64,000 bases of DNA from Carposina sasakii (Eukaryota > Arthropoda > Insecta > Lepidoptera > Carposinidae), in contig CP053152.1 of assembly GCA_014607495.2 (NCBI GenBank), positions 9,903,899-9,967,898 of the forward strand. The letters run 5' to 3'. Of this stretch, positions 49,257-59,426 are shown piece after piece; within the stretch, counting starts at the first letter, position 1; every line of letters begins with the position of its first letter. The notes under the pieces were generated by a model, which was not told where the DNA came from, searched no databases, and worked only from the letters and a program-made list of their open reading frames with translations. The translations under genes were made by a program, and so were the position numbers.

Positions 49257-49690
49257 TCATCATCATCGTCAGCCTATTGCAGTCCACTGCTGGACGTAGG
49301 CCTCCCCCAGCGTATGCCATATGGCTCGATCTCCCGTTTTTGCTATCCAGTCACTACCAGCCGTCCTCTTTAAGTTATCGGTCCATCTGACCGGAGGGCA
49401 CCCAACGCTACGCTTGCCGAGGCGCGGTCTCCATTCGAGAACCCGTTTACTCCATCGTCCATCGGTTCTACGACAGATGTGGCCGGCCCACTGCCACTTC
49501 AGTCTGCTACATTTCGAGACTGTCACTTTGGTCTTCTGCCGAACAATCATTCGCGAGATTCCGAGCATTGACCTTTCCATAGCTCTCTGAGTGAAATGTA
49601 ATGGGTGAACCAGCCCCACCGTCAGGTTCCACGTCTCGGCTCCGTAAGTCATGGCTGGTAGAACGCACTGATCGAACACCTTGGTCTTGA
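49257..49690 (-). mobile_element. RTE-type LINE, 3' end fragment with C-terminus of reverse transcriptase
   Basis: The reverse strand carries an open frame of 136 codons (49269-49679) matching the C-terminal part of RTE-clade endonuclease/reverse transcriptase proteins. Typical pieces are VLPAMTYGAETW, TQRAMERSMLGI, KWQWAGHICRRTDGRW and a terminal AYVQQWTAIG. A TGATGATGATGAC-like tail follows the stop (49257-49270 on the + strand), the usual 3' microsatellite of these elements. The catalytic palm and the endonuclease are absent, so it is a 5'-truncated dead copy. A roughly 30-residue segment usually present between MLGISRM and the KWQWAGH motif looks shortened. Confidence 0.85.
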
Positions 49691-51884
49691 GGCGTACAAC
49701 ACGTATATAAACTTAACTAGATACCTATGTATGTGTATAAATCTTATATAGCTAACGTGTTTGTTAATTATTTACCAATGTCCATGGTGTGGCATAATTA
49801 TCGTGATTTTTTCATTTTATATGATATCTACAGAAATTCTATATTATATAACACATACAATTTAATATTTCGAGTACTAAATTCAATAACACAAAAGAAT
49901 TGTATAGAAAGAAACATGTTTAATAATAACTACATTTTTATATTTTCGATGTAATTTGATTTGGCCCGCCTGGGCGTCGTTGGGCGGGGTGGGCGGCACC
50001 GCCAGATGCGCGCGCGCCGGCCCGCGTGCGCGCCGAGATCGCCGAATGCAATTAATGCAAAATGTGCGCAAAAAACAATCATCGGCATCTAGCTTGACTG
50101 GTGACAAATACGATCGTTATTCTTGGAGTGTATTTAGTTTTGGAAAAGAGCTTAGTGTAGTAACGAGAGTATTGGTTTTAGAGGTTTCTGGATTAAGGAG
50201 TTTAGTAGAGTATGGGCTATTCCTACAAAAAAAGTATCATAAAATTTTTGTTTTGTTTTTAAATATGTTATATCTATCCTAAGAAAATTGTAGAGCCAAG
50301 AGTTTTACTTATTTAAATCCTAATTCAACTTTTAATACAAAGATAAAAGTTTTATGCTGACGCGGGGCTTCGCTAGAATACATCAGCTGCATCTCCATCC
50401 GGGCATGTCGTAAGTATACTATGTACGACGTGTGTTATGTACGACGACAAATATAATCGGAACAATGTAATATCGAATTAACAGCCCATTTTTCCAACAC
50501 AAAATATTAACTCTACAATACAAAGAGCTACAAAGGGAATAATATCCAATGTCAAAAATACAGTAACAAAGATCGGGTGCTGGGTCTAAACACCACTTGG
50601 CCGTCAGAAACACCCTTTTTCATGAACAAAGAAAGTGTTAACAGTAACAATGTAGGTACCTACCTACAGTACTGTACTCCGCAGGAGCGAGACGCGAGAT
50701 TACAATGATTACTCGCCCAGTCGCACGCGCTGCCCCTACTTCGCTTAATCACTATCATTTGGCATGTTATTCTATATTTCATACAAAATAGCCCCCCCCC
50801 CCCTATCGCAACGACATCGCGTTCGACAAAAGTCGTTTGCTCTGATTGTTATTAGGCGCGATGCGTTTTAATTTTCTGTTGGGAATGGGTTTTGCTTTTC
50901 TATTTTCTAGGATGGATTTTTTATCATTGTTTTTGATCGCTAAATTGGTCGTTAATTTTTGTTGGCTTTGTTGTAAGAATGTTGCATAAGTGATAGAAAT
51001 TTTACGTCAGCACCGTTTGTATGGGTCAAGGCATTTTTATAAGAGAAAAAAATTCAGGCGTCATAATACTGACATAATGTTGGTATTTTTTTTTATTCTA
51101 ATTTTTGGAAGAGGATTTTTACCCATTGTATCACCTTAATTAGATTATAAATAAAAGTTATTCAACAAAATAGGTACTTAAAAGCGAAATCAGATTACGT
51201 TGGTAATTTAAATTACATATTATCTTTCATAAAAAATTGAGTGCAATTAAGATTGTATAAAAAACATATTCGATCAGAAATCAAAATGTAACATCTGTTG
51301 CGTTACAGTATCGCGTTACGTTCTCGTTCGATTTTGAAGATTGTCCCATATTTCGGAGGCACGTTAATAAGCTCCTACCCCATTGGATCAAGGTTGAAAA
51401 TATAAAAATTTATTTGCCTTTACAGGCTAGGAACTGGACGTATCCTGTCATATGAGCCGCATCCGCCTCCACACAGATTGTGCGTAAAAAATGTAACAAT
51501 TTTGATAATAGTCGGGGTTCCGATACCAATCCGCTATAATAAGAACCGGAAACATTTATTACCTCTAAAAAATACCTATTACGTGAAGCTTTGTAGCAAA
51601 GATGTTATGTCAAGATAGCGTCAGCACTTCAATGTAGGAGAGTCTATGTTGCGTGTTAAATATTGTGCTACAAAAAATTGCATGGATTTTAACACAATTT
51701 ATTATTTGTTTTACTTTGTGAATATTAAAGTAGAAGTGGTAGATTTTTTTGCTATCCGTACCTACTCAAATTTTTTCGACGACTCTACATTACACACACA
51801 TTTGAGCACAACGTAACAAATACAACAACTACAATCGATATGCATTGATTGCAATAAAAAGTGCGTTTTGTTTTTATATCATTT
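49691..51884. other. Non-coding stretch with a GC-box island
   Basis: At 49960-50060 a short, very GC-rich island contains GGGCGGGGTGGGCGGCACC, a tandem Sp-type GC box, in otherwise AT-rich DNA 2 kb upstream of the 51885 promoter. A poly-C tract is at 50792. No exon found. Confidence 0.4.
50792..50803. repeat. Poly-C tract
   Basis: Twelve consecutive C residues. Simple sequence, prone to length error in assembly. Confidence 0.8.
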
Positions 51885-52193
51885 GATATCGTCCCGCCCT
51901 CAAGCCGCCCTGCCGTCGCGCCGCCCCGCACGTAAACAAACAAGTGCGAAAGAGAGCTCATTCCGCCAGAGCGAGACGGACCACTCGGCTCGACGGTCGA
52001 CAGAACCCTACAATTAGTAGGCAAGATTCGGCCGTCGCATCGATTCGTAACGAGATAATTGTCCAGAATTTTCCCGAAAGAATTTTCTGGCATGGAATTT
52101 TCCGCGAGTGAATGACAAATTGGACTAAGAGACATTGTCACGGACTGTGAAAAATAGTGTTTTCTGTTCGTCTCTGTACTGGATGTTGTCGAA
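51885..52193 (+). promoter_or_regulatory. GC-rich promoter/5' leader of the 52194 exon
   Basis: A GC-rich block arises abruptly from AT-rich sequence and leads into a short ATG exon with a donor. It carries a perfect inverted GC box (CCCGCCC, 51893-51899) and further CCGCCC cores downstream. The leader contains a 7-codon uORF at 52092-52115. It also contains a 4-codon uORF (ATGTTGTCGAAATGA, 52183-52197) whose TGA overlaps the main ATG. The same overlap layout occurs in front of the exon at 13446. The start of transcription is not defined. Confidence 0.4.
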
Positions 52194-52265
52194 ATGAACT
52201 GCGCGTATTACCAGTACGGGGGCAACCCTGTTAATAATGTAAACAACAATTCATATTTCAATGAG
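52194..52265 (+). CDS. Putative alternative first coding exon (B)
   Basis: The exon opens with GAAATGAAC and encodes 24 residues, starting MNCAYYQYGG and ending NNNSYFNE. It is Tyr/Asn-rich. It ends at GAG|GTAAAT (52265/52266), a good donor, in phase 0. That phase equals that of the exon at 13446 and fits the only open frame of the microexon at 59379, so both exons could feed the same downstream acceptor. I do not recognise the peptide. The Sp1/Sp8-type neighbour of buttonhead is one possible owner, but nothing here proves it. A TACAGGGTG-type MITE sits 207 bp inside the following intron. Confidence 0.45.
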
Positions 52266-52472
52266 GTAAATATGTTTTTATTCTGGTCGTTTTAAGGAAA
52301 ATTAAGTGGTATTTTATACTCATTAACGTAATAAGTATAAAATTAATTTTAAAAGTTGTTTTGGTTGTATAAATAGTTTTAATAATGTTTTAACTGGATT
52401 CTGCAGGGATATTCTATATAAGATTTTTTGTATACCTACCTACCTAATAACTATAAAAAGAGTATTTATTTA

Positions 52473-52863
52473 TACAGGGTGATTTTTGGTCGTCAACGTT
52501 CCCGAAAACTACGGAATCTCCTCATCATCACGATCATTTTTCTCCATGGACTCATGGAGTCCATGATTTTTCTCCAGACCTAAGAAGAGTCTGGTTCCCA
52601 AAATATTAGCGTCTGAAGTTTAGTAAATAGACTGCGTTTTTCTGCATAAATGCACATAGACGCGCGTAGTAAAGATTTTTTCACAGAAATAATTAATATC
52701 TGACTATGATAAAACTATCTTATACATTGGACACTATAAATTTCGCCCGATCAAGAAATAAAAAAAAATATCGTTTCCCAGCATTTTTTTGGCATTAACT
52801 TACTTTATTTGATGTATAGAGTACGTACCCTTCGTTAAGGGTAGCAATGAAAAACACCCTGTA
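52473..52863 (+). mobile_element. MITE with TACAGGGTG terminus, full-length copy
   Basis: A 391-bp copy with TACAGGGTG / CACCCTGTA termini and the same internal blocks as 27534. A short local duplication of CTCCATGGACTCATGGAGTCC occurs near 52541-52565. It lies 207 bp downstream of the putative donor at 52265. Confidence 0.8.
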
Positions 52864-53655
52864 TGTATCCACTTTAACAAAAAATAAAATATAAATTTAT
52901 TTAGACACTTACCTAAATAATATGGTTTATTTTATTATATATTACCAGAATTGATTAAGGCGATGAGCATAAAAAATATTTTTCGCTTTTGTTTATTTCA
53001 TAAATTACCATACTTACATAATATTTTTCAACTTGGTATTACAAAAATATAAAACTCAACTGCTTTACTTTTAACACTAACATACCAGTAGACATATTTA
53101 TTTTTTATTTATAGTTAGATACCTATAATGAATAAAATAAATAAAGACACCCCTATTTTACTACATAAATACTTACTTTAAATAAAGTAATAAACCTACC
53201 TACATAAAATTAGTTATGTAAGTAATTTCACAGTTAAAGTTCTTCTTAAGAAAACCTTTGCCTAATAACCACCTAATCTCGATGTTATTTATTCCACCCA
53301 TAAAACTCGCATTTCTAATAACCTATCTCAAATTGCGAACACAATCGTTTATTATTTCTCATAAAAAAAAACAAGAAAATGCATGTACAAAGACCACCAG
53401 CTGCTTATAAACACCACAAAAGTGGACAAAAGCGGTGTAATTAGTACGATTACACTATAAACACCTCCTGGGTAGTGTTCACAATAGCATTTCTCCTTTT
53501 CTTCACCTATTTTGCCTATTGAATGACTATTTGTTATTAGTTTGAGGGGATTTATCGGCTCAATGAACTGTGTTTATCGATTTATGTCAATTTATTCATT
53601 TATTTGTAATATTTGACTGCCAGTTTAATCACTTGCTTTTCCCGGATATCCTAAA

Positions 53656-54179
53656 GGTTTACCCACATTTATCGACGCGGAATCGGCTTAAGCCGAGTGC
53701 GTATCACCACACTACTCGACTTAACGCCGATCAGCTGTTGCGACGGCTGTTGACATGCGATCGGCAGTCGACTACTCCGAACGGCCGTCACGACGGCTGT
53801 TCACTTACGTTCGGCAGTCGACTCCTCTGAATGACCGTCACGACCTCTGTTCACGTACATTCGGCAGTCGACTCCTCCGAACATGAGTCGCGAGGCATGC
53901 GAGCGGATCATTCGACTGCTACCTAACACCGTTCAACCGTCTCCGGCGCTGTTCGGCAGCAGTCGGAAACGTTCTGCTTGATTCAGCGCCGTACGGATGC
54001 GATCATCTAATAGACAAACGGCTCGTTTCGCCGTCGGCCGGCGTTGCGACGCGTCGTCCGAGCCGAGCCGATGCGAATGGTATTAGTAACACCCTTATTT
54101 CGTAGACATAATGACACAATGAGGCGTAGGCTTTTATGACCGGCTTAAGCCGTTCCACGTCGATAAATGTGGGGAGACC
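53656..54179. mobile_element. GC-rich 524-bp TIR element with 50-bp tandem repeats
   Basis: Left end GGTTTACCCACATTTATCGA and right end TCGATAAATGTGGGGAGACC are inverted repeats that continue to CGGCTTAAGCCG, about 38 bp with a few mismatches. Inside, three 50-bp tandem units lie at about 53739-53888, sharing TCGGCAGTCGACTCCTC-type cores. The whole element is much more GC-rich than its flanks. No target duplication or coding frame is clear. The class II assignment rests on the ends only. Confidence 0.75.
53739..53888. repeat. Three 50-bp tandem repeats
   Basis: Units start CGACGGCTGTTGACATGCGA, CGACGGCTGTTCACTTACGT and CGACCTCTGTTCACGTACAT. Each contains TCGGCAGTCGACT at the same offset, and each unit is 50 bp long. 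They lie within the TIR element at 53656. Confidence 0.85.
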
Positions 54180-57153
54180 CTTACTGGCATTTCTTATTCG
54201 AAAACTGATAAAGACACAATTTACCTGTCGAAAAGTGCCGGTTAGGTTATCGGGAACATAATAGTAAATTTACGTTCTTCGTTACAAAACGGGAACTCTA
54301 AATATCTTCGGTCCTAAAATCCCACGCACCCAGACAATTTAACTTTCAAGTTTCAAATACAGCCATCTTGCTATATTATTTGAGAGGTAATAGCCGCCGA
54401 TATTAATAACTACTTACATAACTTTAAAGGAAACCAATTTTCCAATGGACTTGCAGAAATCGCAGCTTTTACTCCTTCCATGTGAGTAAAGCCTATCAGT
54501 CCTTAATATCAAAACTTGGTGTTTCAACACCCATTTTTAGTAATATCATCCACATTTCCTTATCTTTACTGCCATCTGCGCCATGATATGTTTCCGTTTA
54601 CAATTGAAACGACATTGTTTCAAATCTTACCTGGGAATCGACATTACGACTTAATATTGTTGTTACAAATGTTTTAAATACGATGATACATGCTGATATT
54701 ACTTTATAATAGAACAGAAAATATTGTGAATATTATATTTATTGGGTTAAATTAAATTTTTAAATTTTCTACTTAGTATTAAGAAATGTATAAACTAATT
54801 TAAAAGCAGCTTATATGGGGTAAATGACAGCCAGGACGATATCTTCTGACACTATGGTTTTCAAGCGAAAACCACTGAAAAAAAATCGGAATTTTCCTAC
54901 TTTTTATTTTATCAGGCCCAAAATAATTTAGTTCGTTTAGTTAGGCTTTAGATTAGCCATTACAACAAGATTTTAAACAATATATGGTTTTAAAAAATAC
55001 GCTCCATAAAGTTCTAATTAGGTAGGTAAGTACTATACTACTTATAGTTACATAATCTACCCTAATGAAGATTGCAAAAGTGATTTAAAAAACAACGGCA
55101 TGTCACAGGATCACCCATTAAAATTGGCACGGAAAGCAAACATTGCGCATAATCAAATGAAAAATGCATTTCCTGCGAGTAGAAAGACTGTCATATAACT
55201 TAACATACTGTCATATATACCCTGTATGTGTAGATATAATCCATGTATAGGATTCGTAGCTATATCTATCTACCTATGTAGGTTATCATAATATATAAAA
55301 TATTTTAATAAAAAGTAAGCGTCATTGAGAATGAAGTTGAAAAACCATTCATGACCATAACAAACATAACGTGCAATGTGTAAGTAGGTACATAAAGTGT
55401 GGTTCTAAGATCAATTCAAAGATAACCTCTAAAACAGTAGATAGCACATGTATTAAGCCACCGGCCGAATGTATAATTATTATAATGTGAACTTAAAATA
55501 TTTTTTGGCCAGCATCGAGCCAGTCATCGTAATTAAACACAATCCTTTTACGGCGTGTTAGAAAGCAGTGGCTAGTCGAGTGGGCTGCAATAATAGCTAA
55601 TTTGTTACTATTAGAATAGTTATTATGTTCTATTGAAGGTGGTGTGACGTTTTGGGAAAAAGGAATTATTATTGAGCAAGGTTTCAGGTGCAAAACTTAG
55701 GTAAAAAAATTAGGTAGAGCTTTCCAAGTAAGTACCTACATTACCTGAAATATGTGCCATTTATGTCACGAAAACTTGTTATTACATAATTAACATTTTA
55801 CGAATGGACTGCATATAAGTAGGTACTTGTTTTTAGGCACATTCAGAAACATTTAGGTTCTTGAAATTTTTCTGCCCATTTATTAGGTATATCAAAAGCA
55901 ATGTGATGGCAAAAAATATTCGTTAATCACTTATAAAATTCGTATTACTTAACAGCAATCGCATTGGAACTTAATCTTAGAATAATGATCGAAGACCTAT
56001 CATTGATCTAAGATCTTAATTTACTCCTTTCCTCCAAATCGCTGGTGCTTTACTACCGCGTTACTTTTGAAGATATCTACTTAATCAACCTACCGCATTA
56101 CTTTTGAAGATATTCTTAATCAACCTACCGATTTTCGATACACAAAATAATTCTAGACTACAGACAATGAAGAAAAGCCAACTTCTTATAATACCTACAT
56201 GTTTACCCACATAATATAGGTACCTACCGTAGCAGCTATAAATCACATAAAACATAGGCAACCATATCAAAGTAAATAGTCTTTCGTTCGTTTACCATAA
56301 AAGCGTCGATTAATCAATATTTTCTACTTGAGCAACTCCCTGATCTGAAGGAGGCTCTATTCATCAATAGTAAGTACATATGACGTAAACACCATTAGGA
56401 CAATCAATCACAATACCGTGACTGTGGTTGAACTAAAAACCTTTCGCTATTAGAACTTCTAATTTAGTCTGGTTATTTCATTCTAATCACTTAAGATTAT
56501 CATTTGTACAGGTTTTACTAATTAAGGACGGCATATGTTAATTACTAATATAAAATCTAGATAAATTAACAAATTGAATGTCTTTTTGATGTCGATGTAA
56601 TCAGATAAAAAAAAGTAGTTATATATATCCACTCACACCTGCAACACACCTCGCCGCGCTCTGTATAAAACCTAAGTATCGCTGCGTTGCAGTTGTTCTG
56701 CTCATGTAAATGGCTTCGCTGGAGGGCGTTCCGCAAAAATTTGAAGTTGAAACGCAACCACTAACAAAATGTTAACGAAACCCGGTGCGAGCTAACGAAA
56801 TGCTGAAATGTGTCTAATCATGTCACCATAATTAGTTTTTGCTTCGTATCGCCTTTCGTTAACGATTCGTTAGTGATTGCGTTTTGGTTCAACATTTTAG
56901 CAGAATTGCTTCCCAGGTCACGAAAGCTGAAATTATGGCGGAGCTTACATTTAGGAACTGTCAGTTCGTAAACATATCTACCTATCTACTACAATAGGTA
57001 TATCGTACAATTCCTTTAAAATAATGCTATCTGATAGTTTTATATTTATTTACAAATGATTTAAAATTCTTTTGAATTAGACCTTTTTCTCACTTCGAAT
57101 ACTTTTTCTTTATAAAATGGTTTGATAATGATATACCTACTTTAGTATATCTT
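54180..57153. other. Gene-free stretch
   Basis: AT-rich with TAGGTACC-type motifs. 56640-56950 is slightly GC-richer. Small reverse frames at 55493, 56085 and 56566 show nothing recognisable. Confidence 0.4.
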
Positions 57154-57300
57154 TTGAAGAGATTTGGTGAGTGTTTTGTCATCATTAAACAATATAGATT
57201 TTGTTTATGTAAGTACCTACACGCGGTTGATCTTTGGAATGAGCTGCCACACACGGTAAGTGATTGCAGGATTCGACTAAAGGAGCATTATACATATACC
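57154..57300 (+). mobile_element. Possible LINE C-terminal relic
   Basis: A short open frame reads AVDLWNELPHTVSDCRI near 57220-57270. The pattern of W-N-x-L-P near the C-terminus is typical of jockey/CR1-like reverse transcriptase proteins in insect genomes. Only this motif supports the call, and the flanks are AT-rich and degenerate. Confidence 0.4.
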
Positions 57301-57430
57301 TATCATTGTGTTAGTATACTTTCCATATTTGATTGTTATCTTTCCATTGTATTATAATATTGTATATATTTATTAAGTGTATCGTATGTAGTTTATTTGT
57401 TATAAGTATATTATGTGTAGTTTATTATAG

Positions 57431-57772
57431 ACTAGTGGACGCCCGCGACTCCGTCCGCGTGGACTACAGAAAAAACAAAATGTCAAAATTATCCGGTATA
57501 AAAACATTTTCCCAGGATAAAAAGTAGCCTATATGTTAAATGGGACCTGTCACAATATATTCCTGAAAACTGCATCGATATCGGTTCAGCCGTTTCTGAG
57601 ATTAGCGTGCACAAACGCACAGACAAACCGACAAACAGACAAATATTCCAAAAATCATTGTTTTGGGTTCTATTGCGTTGATAAAGGTCTCCTATAATAT
57701 TTTTTCTCATATATCTTCCATGTACAGACAGCGATCCGTTACATTTTTATTATATGTACCTATAGATATAGA
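57431..57772 (+). repeat. Dispersed repeat of the ACTAGTGGACGCCCGCG family, longest copy
   Basis: This is the longest + strand copy. It runs from ACTAGTGGACGCCCGCGACT to the CAGCGATCCGTTACATTTTT end. Short open frames on both strands fall inside it and are repeat-derived. Confidence 0.7.
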
Positions 57773-58051
57773 AGAAGAACTTGTTGGTTTTGCAGCATCC
57801 ATGGTGATACTATCTCATTCGTATGTCATATTAAGTAATTCAGTGAAATATAGTCTTGTGTAACTTTCTTTTACTTGTGGATAGTGTAGTGGACTGTGTA
57901 CTTATTTATACTTTATAAACAATACCTTAACTATTTATTTTTGTATACAGTTGTAACTGTCCCAAATAAATAAATAATTGTTATAAGGCTATTTATTTAG
58001 GTTTCTAGTTGTAAGCTGTTTGTGCACATCCGTTACCCTTTACTTTTGTTC

Positions 58052-58170
58052 TATTCCTTCACTTCTTTTGGTCTGCTGGAAGAAATCTCTTGAAGAGATA
58101 AGCACGCCATTGTACATTTCTCCTGTACCTGTGTAATTTATTTGTATATTTTTAATTTGTGTGCAATAAA
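58052..58170 (+). repeat. Tail-like repeat ending in GTGTGCAATAAAGTATA
   Basis: TGGTCTGCTGGAAGAAATCT ... GTACATTTCTCCTGTACC ... GTGTGCAATAAAGTATATAG matches 6036-6155. The pair suggests a retroelement 3' terminus. Confidence 0.6.
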
Positions 58171-59378
58171 GTATATAGTACTCAAATTTTCAAGCGATCT
58201 ACAAGATTTTGTAACACATTATCATATCCCATCAACGACATTTCCGAATATAGTAGATGATCTCACGGTCGTTTTTAGGGGCCCATGACACCAGGTCGGG
58301 GGGTTGGGGCCCGGCTGCACCGGGGCGAAGGCACTCTCGCAATTACCCACCATAATTATAGGGCTCCGGCCGCGGCGCCGAATCCTCTGACCGTAATTAA
58401 AAAACGTTCCAAATTAAATTCGCTCGTGTATACTTCGGCTTATATTAACTTTTTAGGGACTTTCTAATTAGTTTTTGTTTTTTATGAACCTTGCGATGGG
58501 AAAACGGGCAATAGATGTTTTAGGTGTGCCATATTTGTTTTATTTGTTATCACCTTTGTTTTAATTGGATTTTACATCTTTACCTAAGTAGTATCGATAG
58601 ATATCTTAGATACTCTAGAAACGTGGAAGGTTAATTACATACGTTTTGTTTTCACCTTCAATATATTCAAAGTTGTAATAAATGAAGTTTAAAGTTGTGT
58701 GTCTTACTATTTATGTCGAGTCGAAAATTCAAGTGTACTTTTATCAACATACTTTTCATGTTGGTAATAATACAAACTATAGTTGGCAGACGTTAATGAT
58801 TCGAGGTAAAAGGGTACCAAATCGATTTTTCTCTACCTTTTTACCAGCGAGTTTATTTATTACCCAGGCTTCTGTAAAAGGGACTTCACACAGACTTCGC
58901 TCGTTAAAGGTAATTTACATTTGTCCCTGTGTCGTTTGTGTGTAAAGGTGACAGCTGTCCTATTAGTCCTCGATTCAGTGATGAAGTCTCTTGACATAGG
59001 CGCTAGTGTGTATGACTCCGATACTGTTTCACATATTCTTATTTAGATCCGTTAAATCCGTGGGACTTCATTATTGTACATGGAAATAGGCTTTAGGCTA
59101 GGCTATACGAGTAGCAGATAAGTAGGGTTATCGTATAATAACCCAACCATATTAAATAAAGTTAGTTGTTATCGTGGAAATTTATCAACGTATTTAAGCT
59201 AATGTACAAATAGTAATCGCTTTAGAATGCTAATAGCTATATCCTTTTTTTGGAGCTGTCTTTCTAAATTAGTTACATAATTAAGAGGAAATGTAAAATA
59301 TTTGACTTATTACCCTATTAGTGTAAAAACGTTATGTAAGAAATGTGAAGCAAATAAATAGGTATTCCTTATTTTCAG
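58171..59378. other. Non-coding stretch with a GC-rich island
   Basis: The island at 58255-58480 mixes GC-rich text (GGGCCCGGCTGCACCGGG) with TAATT cores (CCGTAATTAAAAAACG, TCTAATTAG). It lies 0.9 kb upstream of the microexon and is a candidate enhancer. No exon otherwise. Confidence 0.35.
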
Positions 59379-59426
59379 GTTAGTATCGACCCCGTGTCCG
59401 GTGATCACAAGAACATGAAAATATTA
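59379..59426 (+). CDS. Putative 48-bp phase-0 microexon
   Basis: A good acceptor (CCTTATTTTCAG, ending 59378) and a consensus donor (GTAAGT at 59427-59432) bracket exactly 16 codons reading VSIDPVSGDHKNMKIL. The other two frames are closed by TGA and TAG, so only the phase-0 frame is usable, matching the phase of the exons at 13446 and 52194. The segment is more GC-rich than its surroundings. The exon itself begins GTTAGT, so joining it upstream rebuilds a donor-like GAG|GTTAGT, which could let the exon be skipped. The protein family is unknown to me. Confidence 0.4.

Noticed and set aside
51785..52141. 118-codon reverse-strand frame over the exon B leader
   Set aside because: Shadow of the GC-rich 5' leader; no domain, opposite strand to the well-placed start and donor.
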